The translations under genes and the position numbers were made by a program. A stretch of 64,000 bases of DNA from Porites lutea (lineage: Eukaryota > Cnidaria > Anthozoa > Scleractinia > Poritidae), in assembly GCF_958299795.1 (NCBI RefSeq), contig NC_133204.1, positions 10,375,281-10,439,280 of the forward strand. The letters run 5' to 3'. The notes beneath the pieces were generated by a model. That model had not been told where the DNA came from. It did not search any database and worked only from the letters and a program-made list of their open reading frames with translations. Below are positions 46,548 to 57,898 of this stretch, one piece after another. Positions within the stretch are counted from its first letter, which is position 1. Each line of letters begins with the position of its first letter.

Positions 46548-47946
46548 CAAAATTAAAAACAACTGACGAAACAACGCATGGATTTAACACAAAATCTCTC
46601 GTGAAAACTTGTTAATGGCAATTTCAATGTAGATAGTCGTAACCCGCAAAAGTAACAAATAACTCCCAGCATCCAAAGAAGAAAACAGAGAATAAGTATA
46701 TATTTCGACGATGATTCCCTTAAAATTCAGGAGGTTAGTTTAAGCTTGGCGCTCCCCGGCCGAGGTCTTTTAAACGAATGGATATCAGTGCAGCCTTACA
46801 AGCTAAGCATCACGCGGACTGTGATTCAAGAGCTTCTATAGTTGCTCAAAAAGTTTGTGATATAAGTGAAAAGGAGAACATAAATCAAACAAAGGAAGCA
46901 GTACGTGACCACCTTCTCTCGAACTGTCAAACAGATTTGTGAAAACTGACGGACGCTGAATTTTTTATCAGTTTTATATTATGTTGTGTATCTTTTACTG
47001 AGGAAAAATTGAATTTTGCTTGCCGAGGAAATAGTTACTTAGAATATAAGCATGGCATGCGAACTGTGAGGCAAAGCGATGAAATTCAATTTTTGTCTCC
47101 ATTCTCAGTAGTCCATTCAATATTTTCGCCGTCATTCTCCCGCAAAGTTCATCGTAGCCTGCCATAAAGCCGGGAATTCCAGTGGGTGTTATGCTTGGAA
47201 TTTTACCTCCATCAATTCGTTTCAAGAATTGTTTATAATTGTTTGCATGCCATAGTTGGTCAGTTAAAGTATTGTAGACTTTAAGTTCACTCACACGTGA
47301 AGGTTAAGCCCTTATTCCTTAAAAAAGTGGAAGTTTCTTAGCCAAGATAGACGACATCCGAAGCGGAAAAATATCATGATCCTTATCATCCAGGATTTCC
47401 TCGAGAATGAGAAACACGATGAACAGAAAAAGTTCACAACCTTGATGTAACAAGCCTTACATAACGAGCGATTTAGTAATAGTAAAACGTATGAAAAGAA
47501 TCTCGAATATAGGGAGACCTCGTTATAGCGAACAGATTTTGCTAGTTCCTTGGCCGTTCATTATATCGCGGTTCCACTCGTACTGTGAACTGATTCGACT
47601 ATAAGCCGGCAAGAGCCAAGTTAGAACCACCGTGTACAATGACATTGCACTGAAAGATAGACTTACGATCGACTTGACCACAGGGCGACTAGTTTAAGTC
47701 ACTCTTTTCCGAGTCTAAGTCCTTGACACAGGATTTCTTCCATCCTAGATCGAGTTAGCACCCGCAACCTGTGCAACACAATGAAGTGCTAACAAGCTCC
47801 CACACAAGAAGGTATTGCTTACTAATTATAGTAGTTGTTAGTATTCTTTTCATGGGTCAAGTAAAATCACTCCATAACCAACCTCTATGTAACGAAGTCC
47901 TCGATATAACGAACGATTGCCTTTACGCCCCAGTGATAATAAAATA

Positions 47947-48132
47947 CAGTCAACTCTCGCTAAGTCGGACACCTCTGGGGCCGGTACTAAGTGTCAGTCT
48001 TAGAGAGATGTCCGTCTTATTATATAGAGAGTCAAATAAAGGGGATAAAGAAAGGCAGGGACCAACGCTAGGTGTCCGTTTTACAGAGATGTCGGTCTTA
48101 TAGAGGTGTCCGTTAAGAGAGAGTTGAGTGTA
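47947..48132. mobile_element. MITE-like element CAGTCAACTCTC
   Basis: Left ACAGTCAACTCTCGCTAAGTC and right (reversed) TACACTCAACTCTCTCTTAAC match; internal 'gtgtccg' and 'gatgtcggtctta' units repeat. It is flanked by two related segments containing 'TTATAGCGAACA' (near 47520-47590 and 48150-48210), so it may be nested in an older element. Confidence 0.5.
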
Positions 48133-49647
48133 GTATGAAAATGAAACTTGATATAACGAAACCTCATTATAGCGAACACATTTTTCCAGTCCCTTGGAGT
48201 TCCACTGTAGAAAAGTCACATTTCTTACAAACAGCAATCAAACGTTTTTAGTAAAAAACTAATAATGGCTAATAATGATTAAAGCCATTAATGGTAATTA
48301 CCATGGTAAACGACACGAGCTTAAAATAGTGGTCATACAAGGATTACTTAATGTTCCGCAATGGCTCAAAAATTCAAAGTAAAATTACATTGTGCGCCAT
48401 GATAAACTTTGCCTTTGCCTGAAAGAAACTACCCACCAATAACTTCTTCCGAGACAGTAAAATGAATTAATTCAAAGGATTTTCAGTCAATTGATAAAAG
48501 AAAAACCATTTCCCGAGGAAGTGGCTACGATGCAACTACGTCATCAAACTTTATGATTAGATCCTTCGATTTACACATCTACTTTAGTTTACCCGACCCC
48601 AGTTAACGGTTAGTTTTCTTAAAAAATATTTTTAGTTTTTCTAGTTGTTTTAGAGTCTTATTTCATTGACTCATTTTTGTTTTTAAAAGCACAACTGACA
48701 TTTACAGAAATTTTAAATTTATGGTAATGTCACCTACTATTTTTTAATTTCTATCACATAGTCACAGATCTTTGGTTTATAGGAAATATATGATGTGCAT
48801 TTCCAACAAACGTTTAATTTTTGTCGCAGTCTACCTACGTCAGCTTTTGCGGTTTCTGTAAAATAACTGCTAAATTCCTTAGACAAAACTTATATAGGAC
48901 CGCTTGCGGTGAGGTTATGCGGTCTAAAGTTGTTTTGTATTTTTAGATTTGGCCATGCTGAAACGTTGCTGTCAGTTGCCATTTTACTCTTGCAATATAA
49001 ATTAATTTAATATCAGGTCTAAACGTTTTCACCATAATTATAACTGTCAACGCCAGAGTAACTGAGCAGAGTGTAAGACAACCCATAGAACAACAAGGTT
49101 TCACTGCATTGTCAAACTACAAATCAATGGAATCATTAGAGCCAAGAGAAAAACGTGGACGAGGAAGACGCGTCACGCGTAACTTCCAGCCTGAGACAGA
49201 TTTAGGTTGCCGTTCCTTTTAGCCAAACTTTTTTCGGATTTAGACAGTCCAGATTGTTTGGATTTTCGTGCTAGCCGGAACAAAAATTCCGAGAAATAAG
49301 ATTGATCCATACAGTAGCTACCTGCTGCTCATCTTCTTCTCAATTTCAACTCATCGTTTTTAATTTCTTTCCGCCAAATTAAGCGTCTATTCGTGGAGAA
49401 ATTGAAAGAAAAGTAGCTCTTAACAAGTGGTGATTCATACTGGGACATGACAACTTAAAATTATCTGGAATTTGATTCAAAAAAATTCAGTAGATAATTA
49501 CGAATTCTCCAGTGCTGAGACTGAGCGTACTTCCCCTGAAACACACACACATATTGGACACTAGTTTTCCCGTGAGAAAATCCAAGCGTTTTCGCTTCCC
49601 TACGGATTTATAAATACAGCGGAACTTGGTTTAATATTAATACCACC

Positions 49648-49820
49648 GCCGTAGCCAGTATGAGGCGAACCGAGGCACTCGCCTCGGTAAAATTTTACCA
49701 AATACTGTCGATTTTTATTTTTTTTTATCAGACTGATAATATTAGAAGATTTCATACGGCTGATTTCGTACATGACGGACCGTGTGTTCGCCTCGGTTGT
49801 AGTTTCTTCCTGGCTACGGC
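49648..49820. mobile_element. Short MITE-like element GCCGTAGCCAG
   Basis: Terminal GCCGTAGCCAG and CTGGCTACGGC are exact reverse complements; inner CGAACCGAGGC / GCCTCGGTTG pair too. 173 bp. The ORFs on both strands here are shadows of it. Confidence 0.6.
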
Positions 49821-52801
49821 CCTGAATACTACAATCCTTTAGCGGCATAGAACAACGAAGGAGTGTAAATAACTTTTGTCCGAACTAACCTTGACCAGCC
49901 GTGTTTATCGATATTGATCACCGGTTCTTGCGAACGAAAGCAGTTTTGTTAAATGGAACAAAAATCTGAAACCAGATTGAGGTACTAATCTGAACGACGA
50001 ACCAAGCGCGGAGGTGGATGAGTTCAGATTGCAATCTTAGATTGGTTTAGTCCTTAATGGAAAAAAAATCAAATTTCGGATCGCAAAATCCGGATTTAGA
50101 TTGGTCAAAAGGAATGCAACCTTAATAGTCTTTCACTCAAGCCTACTTGAAATCCGGATTTTCTGGACTATTCTATTTTCAACATTCTTCTAATCATTTC
50201 TACTTCTAGAGTCTTTTTAAAATTCATTATACTCATTACATAGAGTAAAAAAATTACCCAAAACCTTCAAAGCATTGAATATCAAAGCACTCTGACTGGT
50301 TTTGTTCTTCCGCTTCCGCTCCTAACTCAACTAATAATCTTACTAGTGTTTAGTAGATCGTTAGTCGTTTGAGCGCTAATGATCTGAGCTCGACTCTGTC
50401 TTCTGTAACAGAGGGGAACAGGCTCAATGTTCTTTGCTAGCAGAGGTGAGTCTCACGGCGAGAGAAAAATGAAAGCGAGAAGAAATCGGCAGTCCTAGAC
50501 GAGGACAAGCCCTTTTTCCCCCAATAACTTTACAATCTTTAAATGAAGACAGCGTATAAGTGGACACATGAATTTGAAATAATCAACAGAGGATAAATAG
50601 AGAGAATAATCGTTTCCTTTCGTTTGAAGAATTATTATTTTACACTACAATGCATTGTATTTTGTGAGTCAGGAGGCTACAATAGGTAGACCGTCAGGTT
50701 TTATAACCAATCTGATGTACATAGATATAAGTAAAAGCTCTTGAGAGAAGCCTAGTTGGTTTATCTTATACCGAATGCAGAAAAATCTCGACTAATTTAA
50801 ACTCGATGGCTTTCATCCTTTTTGACTTTGCGTTTCAGTCCAGTAAAAGGGATAAGGTCTTGACAGACTGACAGAGTCGAGACTATGTAATGGAAACCAA
50901 AGCTAGAAATGAAGTGACCATGACGCAGAAAAAGGCCCCCATGTCAATCAATTCACTAAGTAATGGGTTTTTTTTAGTAACATCGTTGAGTCAATAGAAT
51001 GAACGCTCACTAATGCATTTAATCGAACTACCAGCTCTAGGTCAGGTATGTGAGAGCAATATACTTGAACATTGTTCATGTACTTATAGAATGAATAAAA
51101 CGAAGAATTGTGGCTCCTTAGATAATTAGCTGCAATCACTTTCGGTCACTAAGAGAGACGATGAAAATCAGTGAAAAGCATTGCATTAACAGCCCGTAAA
51201 AACTGGATATCTTTTCTTTAGTTTTGAAGACCGTTTATTACTTTGTGTAATTCTGGTTTTCACCCTTTCTAAATAAAGTCTTGTTGTTGCTGTTGTTGTT
51301 TCAGCTCATCCCGCGGTCCACAACCCCTGCTGCAAGTACAATATAAATTCCACTTCCGGGACAATGCCGACTGATTGAAGATAAACTAAAGGTCTAAATA
51401 TTACACTTAGTCTGTTCATTTCGGTATTACTGAAACTACAACCAAAAAAACCGACGACAAAATTAGTTGAAGTAGTTGAGACGTACTCTTTCTCAACACT
51501 ATTTATCACTTCAAAAGGGGAAAACAAGCTTTCTCTTCCCCAAAGGCCACCTCAACTGAGCGATCTTGTGCCGCTGTAGGAAACACCAAACAACCAAACT
51601 TTGGATGAGGGGGAGGGGTACGGGGTACAAATAGTTTCCAAAATATACCTTATTTGACGACAGTGTTTTGAAGTTCTTAAGGTACTGTTAGTCAGAATTG
51701 CTTCGAACTTGACTTTTCTCCAGCTTTGGTTGAGTTTTTTCGAAGAAGATTCAGCTGAAGATTAAGCCGTAATGAACTTTTTTCTCCCTATTCCTGTTAC
51801 CCCCCTGAGTGTAGACATCGGCGTGACGTAATCAGTGATGCCAGTATTGGTTGCCGTACATGTAGATAGGAGCCGAGCGCACACGCTTTGAAGAAATCTT
51901 TAATTGGAACTAGATATGATTGTCCAATTTTGTTCTGCTTTGTTGAATTTGATATCAAATTCACTCATAAGTTTGGTGGCGTCGCAAGAGAAAATAAAAA
52001 AATAGGAATACGACTCGCGAAGATTGCTGAATTTCGACTACCCCGGCAAGGCTACCTTTAATTTTATAGTTATAGACTGCATTGAAGCATTTAAACAGAG
52101 ACTTTTATTGGGGAATTAAGCTTCGAGGTTGGACGAGAGGTGCTCTGCCACTAACGGAGATACTTTAATCAAGTCACCTTATCGTTCAGGAACATTGGTT
52201 TTGACTCATTCAGTTCAGAGACAGAACTCGGAGCTTTTATCGAAAGGCTTACTGTCATATACGAGTTACAGCCAATAGTATTTGGACAACTTGCTTTCCT
52301 TTGCGTAAGATTGTCAAACAGAGGCCAACTTCCAAATACGATGATCGTCACACCTTTACAACCAAAAGCTGATTTTGTTGTCTCTTAGGTCAGTTTGTTT
52401 CAACAACAGGTGGAAACACCTAATTGATTCGCTTTAAGATCGCAAAGCTTAACGACATTTTTTTATCTTCAGAAAATTATACCTTCTACCTGAAAAATCT
52501 CTCGTAACAATTTGTGACAGATTCCCTGTCAGCGCTAATCTCTTCCGTGTCAAAACCTTCCTTGGTTTAAACGGTACTAACAAAGTTTCGCTTCCGTTTG
52601 CTTTCTTTTATGTTCTATTATTACCGAAGTTAAAAAAGTTCCCCACAGGTAAATCTTCGACAATCCCATATAAACTGATACATTTGTTCGCTATCAGCGG
52701 TTTAACAGGTGATATTTTTTTAAAACGCTATTTTTAGAAGTATTAGTGCGTCACAATATGCCCTGTAACTATTATGGTGCAATAAACGCTTATTTTAGAG
52801 G

Positions 52802-52809
52802 TGACGTCA
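52802..52809. promoter_or_regulatory. CRE/ATF palindrome TGACGTCA upstream of gene I
   Basis: Perfect CRE 118 bp upstream of the gene I ATG. Confidence 0.6.
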
Positions 52810-52919
52810 AGCATGCCTAATTAAGTATTCCGTGATGTTTTATAATGCAGAAGTAATGACGTGCAGTCAGCAGTAGATGAGCGACGATTGAGTGAAACGC
52901 TAAGCTTGTGAACCTCAGA

Positions 52920-55666
52920 ATGCTTCAACAGTGTCTTGCCTGTAATGCTTTGGTAAGTTTCATTGCCTGAACATAAATGTCATGGTAAATTATTTAATTT
53001 TCGTTCTTTAGTAAAGTACGGAAGTCGATCAAGTGAAGGCCCAGCTTACCAGCCGAGGTTATCTGAGCCAAAACATCATGTTCTAAATGAGGACATATTT
53101 AAAATATTTGCCGATAGTCTTGCTCGCCCGTCAAGGATCTCCAGGATCGAGGATTCTTTTAGCCTAGTCTTTTCACATTTTGTGGCTTCAAACATGCTAA
53201 AAATGACTAAAAACCTCAAGAAAACTTGTTTACTTTCAACCATAATAATTTGTCAGTTATATTTCTCGGAATTTAAGCATCCATGTAAACTAGAAACATT
53301 GCTCCTGGGTGACGGATCTTATAAAGTATAGAATATCAGTTTCTTAAAGGAAATTGGAAGTCGATGACTTAAAGTGAGTACCCCAAACTATTTCCCTGCG
53401 GATGCACATAGCTAAGGGGTGATCAGAAGGAAGACTTCATAAACATAATTATACCCAAAACCACAGAACTGACCGAGCGCCTAGAAACAAATGTTGGGTG
53501 CGATTTCAATTTGTGGTAGACTGAAGTCATACTTTTTAGAGCCTGTTCATAAACGTAAGTTTATATTCGGCTAAAGTTATGACATTAACAGAGCGGTGGC
53601 GGAACATCACGTAAAAAACTGAATATTTTCGACATATAAGTCTTGATTATTCTCCCGCTGTGTGTCACGAGAAAAGTATCGTTAATTCCAATGAAAGTAC
53701 AATTTTAAAGCTTGAAAATGTTCTTTTTTGATTAAAGGGGTAAGTTTCACGAAGATTTAGTACCGTGCGTGAGCATCCCACAGAAGTGTTATATATTTTA
53801 GACGAATTTTACTGATGTTACTAAAAGTAAGCTTTTGTCGGTGAAAGTACTGTTACAGGACGTGTACGTATGAATAAAAGACGGCTTTGAAGGTAGTGGA
53901 CTGAAAGTTAAAATAAACTCGCGGGAGGACGTTCTTATGCTTACCTCGAGAAAAAATTAAGTCTTTGTAGTAATGTCAGCTGGTTAACTGGCGGCTGATT
54001 TGTACATCAGCGAGCGCACGTACCCTTCTGGATTGGATTCTAGTATAGTTTATACGACATTAGTTTAAAGAATTCTCGCCTGCCCGGCTTCAACATATAA
54101 ACAATATCATGATTTCATTACAGATCACCGGGTCATCAAGATCTTGTGTTTGTGGTCATGTGCTCGAAGACGCCACCCGTTTTATTGAAGGAAAACGATT
54201 TTCAGGTAACAGTAAAAAAAAAGTTTTTTATAGTGTTAAAGCGGAACTCCAGCTTAGAAATTAAAACAGATAAGCTTGAGTCCATGGCTGAGCTCAAGGG
54301 TTCAGTTTCTGTCGATTCTTTTAAGAAAGTCAGTCAGTAATGAATTCTATCAAAAAAAAAAAATGGGGAAAAATCCTTGGATCACCTCTCCGAAATTACT
54401 TATTGACATCTCAGTCAGTATGTTACATATAGAAAATTTATCTGGGAAGTTCAAAATCTTCGTGTTGTCTCGAAGCTTTTGTACTCACTGAAACTTGATA
54501 GACAATTATCGTTGGTGGATCTAGCGGGGTGGGTGAACCAAGGGGCGCTCCCCCTTCTTCGATTCTTTGTGTCTGAAATTCTGCACAATTTCTAAATAAT
54601 TCTGAGTTCTAAAAGCCTGTTTTCCAAATAATATAACTGGTACAAAAAACAGCCTCGCCCCTCTTTCAGAATTTTCTGGATCCGCCCCGATTCATGGTCG
54701 GCGTCGAAGGTACACTAGAATGAATAAAAAAGGAGCTGTTGCAAAACGGTAACAAACTACAGCGTAACTAAACTTAACTATAAATCAGTACATTAGAAAA
54801 GTATCCGTGGCCACTAATGCTTGAGTTACATACTAGGCATGATTTAAAAGAAATCTCAATATATAATTTCGGAGAAGATTTCGGTGCTTAAACTTTACCT
54901 CTTATTTCCATAACCGACCGCAGCAACTGGTAGCGACCGATTATATTCCTCTCGAGAACGAGTACCTTAACCGCACTTGTTAATCTGTGAGCTAAAAACC
55001 GCATATTGTTGTTCTTTGAACTTACTAGAATATCGTGCCATGCTCTACTCCCGTCTGGAAAATAGGAGAATGAAAAACGCAGAAGCGAAAGAGAACTCAA
55101 AAGAAAGGCCGAGAAAGCAACTGCAGCCTCTCAGCGAACTCAAGGTACGTTTCAGACTCATGTTGGTCGATAGCAGTTTTTCAAAAACTTGCATTAGGCG
55201 ATACTCTTTGTAGTTCGTTTTAGCATTAACACACTCAGTGGCTTAACTATGAATCTCTCTTGTTACGTTTTAAGTATAAACACTTAATGACGGATCACTA
55301 AGCAGTTCATCTTGAACCGGACAAACTGAATAAATGACGGAGTCGACAAATCAATAAATACGTCATTTCCATTTCCCGTCACTCAGTCAGATTTTATTTT
55401 CACAGAATCAAATGCCAGCTGTTTTAACAGAGCATCCTACCTTCAAACCCACAAGAAAACGACGATCAAAAGTATCAAGAGCTACAAACAAAACGCCGAA
55501 AAAAAGAAAAGAATTATCTCAGGTCTTAAAACAGCCGCGTCAGCAATCTAGCGCTGTGCCACAAGAACTCTTGACAAGATTTCCAAGTGCCCTTCAAAGT
55601 ATAAACCAAAAGATAATGGCACAGAATATGGTTTGGTTAGCCTTGCAATTGGAGCCAGTGAGGTAA
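52920..55666 (+). CDS. UPF0547-like zinc-ribbon gene I, four exons, intact
   Basis: Plus-strand coding exons: 52920-52952 (33 nt, MLQQCLACNAL, one codon shorter than usual), 54124-54205 (82), 55029-55144 (116) and 55406-55666 (261), totalling 492 nt for 163 aa. Donors are GTAAGT, GTAACA and GTACGT; acceptors end TTACAG, ACTAG and CACAG; phases 0/1/0. Exon 2 gives ITGSSRSCVCGHVLEDATRF; cysteines C5, C8, C19 and C21. Exon 3 starts EYRAMLYSRLENRRMKN. Exon 4 has a very basic linker (KPTRKRRSKVS, TPKKRKEL) and RFPSALQSINQKIMAQNMVW. Exon lengths and residues are closest to gene J, so I and J look like sister copies. Confidence 0.87.
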
Positions 55667-57724
55667 AGATTGTCATGGGGTCCATAAAGTGGAAGTGCAT
55701 GTTTCCACAAGGTGGATAATCTCACGGAGAAACAAGTCACGATGTTCTTTAGTTGTGACTCATAGTCAGAGGTCGTTGATAAGATTGCCAGTTCGCGGCC
55801 AGCGATCTATGGTCCTACTTGTTTCAGCAAAGGCTTAAACAGGGAGTGCATGGCTTTGCTGGTCATTGACTTGTGTTAAGTTACTCGTACTTTGATGAAA
55901 GACTATCGGGTATTTTGGGTATGATACGTTTGTGTTATGGGAATGAGACAAAAACTGAACAAGATGTAATGAAACTCTCGGCATTCTTGACTGAGCAGCA
56001 TATCTCTTGGGTTTGTCAAGTGGAAATTGAACATCATAACCGAAAAAAGAACCCTGTTGCACAAAAAACTCAAAGGATATGAGCAAAAATACAACAGCCA
56101 TTTCAAGGCGTTTAAGTCGTTTTCTGACCACCATTTAGTCTGCATAACTGGCAAAAAGTTAAACAGATTGTAACAGTTGAGAAGCTATTTTTTAAAAAAT
56201 TGATCATACATCATTCGTTTCGCGGGGTTCCACCCGTAGGAGCTTAAACTAACGAAATTAAAGATTGATGTAATCTGCGCGACTTTTTAGGATTGAACGT
56301 TAAAAATGACTGATCGCGACATTTCGAAATCAGGCGATAAGATGAAGCGTCACTTTATACATGATGGTATTAGCCATTATTGTTTAATGAAGATGTTGTT
56401 CCAATTTCACCGGCCCTTAAAGTTTTACTTTCGCTTGCTTTTTTGTGCTTGAGACATCAATACATAACAGTCTGAAGTGTCACGTTCTCGAAGCCTTAGT
56501 CAATGCCACTAGGTCGCGCCTACAATTGCCTTATCAAAGTACGTCTGAAAATCAAAGTACAAAGTCCCGGATAGTGGTCTTTTAAAAGTGAATAACAATA
56601 AAATGAATAAATAACTAAATAACTAAAAATTGTACTTGTTTGATATTGTTTTGTCCAGCAGTGTGCGTGAACATGCGCAACAAGACGGCTCTGCGACCCA
56701 TCAGTCAGTTTCCTGCACAATATAAACTTTTAGAGGATTCCACCCAAAGGTCACCTTTTTATGAAAAGTCCTGGGTGTATTATGAACTTTACTGAACTGA
56801 TTGGACATACACAAAAGATAAATTAAAAAAGGCCTTGAAAATGTGCTTAAGATTAGTGCTTTCTGCTATCCACGGCAACAGTAACTGTAAAAGCGCTATA
56901 CTCACCTTTTAGAACATCCTGAGGGTAATGTAAGGTACTATAAATATTGTTTACTTAATCCCTTGAGAAAACTACCAAACAAAACCAGCAGAACCGAACA
57001 GTTGAAAAAGAGAAGAACATAAGTCAGACGGCGATCGATCGATCGTAAGTTCCTTTTTCTAGCCAGTATAAAGAACAAAATTTATTAACTACCTATTAAA
57101 AGCAAAAGCTCTTCAAAAGCAAGAGAGTCAGTAACAAAACCATAAGCCTTAACCAACAACTACAACAAAAAACAGAATTAGTTTTTTCACAAATTTTTCA
57201 TAAATTAAAGCTGCCTAATTATTTTTCTGACTTTTTCCGCGAAAAGATCCGCTAGTTTTCATGATACATAGGATCCTAGTGACATAGCCTCTCTTTGCTG
57301 TACTTAAATAATGGGCCCGGCAAGCAACTTAATTTCCGGCTTTAAGAAGCTCCTGATGAAAAAATTTCCCAAAAATAACAAAACCTTTATAAAACGGATG
57401 ACATCGTTCGCCCCAGTTATAGAATAAAATGTTTGGAACAAGACCCCAAAATTACGTACCCCCGTTATTATAATGAACTATTTTCCCAGTCTCTTATAAC
57501 TCTTCGTTATATTGGGCTTCCGGCCTTAAACATGCTTAAAGCGAATCACAAACAACTAGAGACGTGCGTCCGTTGCAGTCCGTGTCAGTTGTTACAATTT
57601 AAGTACGTTGTAACAAACTTCTAGACGTTTCTACGGCCTGAAACAATGCATGCTTTTCATGTTTTTCGCAATCTCTCTCTTAATGTATGCACGCATTAAA
57701 TGTAATAAGTTGTTTATTTTAAAA
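55667..57724. other. Intergenic region between genes I and J
   Basis: About 2 kb of AT-rich DNA with a small GATCGATCGATC run near 57033-57046. No gene or clear repeat family recognised. Confidence 0.5.
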
Positions 57725-57732
57725 TGACGTCA
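57725..57732. promoter_or_regulatory. CRE/ATF palindrome TGACGTCA upstream of gene J
   Basis: Perfect CRE 174 bp upstream of the gene J ATG. Confidence 0.6.
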
Positions 57733-57898
57733 CACAATTTACCGCTCCTGCAATATCACACGTATATATCAGTTATAAAAGCACAGCAGATCAAACCAGT
57801 CAGCAGTTTAACGTTGCCAGCTGAAGAAGGATTGACAAATAGACTTATCAGAAATAACAGACGTTATAGGCTTCAGTCATATTCTGCGCTGAGTCGAT

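Larger units (their letters stand above)
46548..52801. other. Intergenic region between genes H and I (divergent promoters)
   Basis: About 6.3 kb between two facing-away CRE promoters. Contains elements at 47947-48132 and 49648-49820 and long AT-rich stretches. A 99-codon ORF at 46995-47294 (minus) has no recognisable domain. No other gene seen. Confidence 0.45.

Noticed and set aside
46797-46810. Exon-1-like string TGCTTAGCTTGTAA on the minus strand
   Set aside because: Only 14 nt match exon 1, there is no ATG-MVL context and no donor; could be chance or a tiny fragment.
46995-47294. 99-codon minus-strand ORF (LWHANNYKQFLKRIDGG...)
   Set aside because: No family, splice signals or repeat support recognised; left out as a gene.
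52963-53331. 122-codon plus-strand ORF just after gene I exon 1
   Set aside because: Lies in intron 1 of gene I, starts beyond the donor, and has no recognisable domain.
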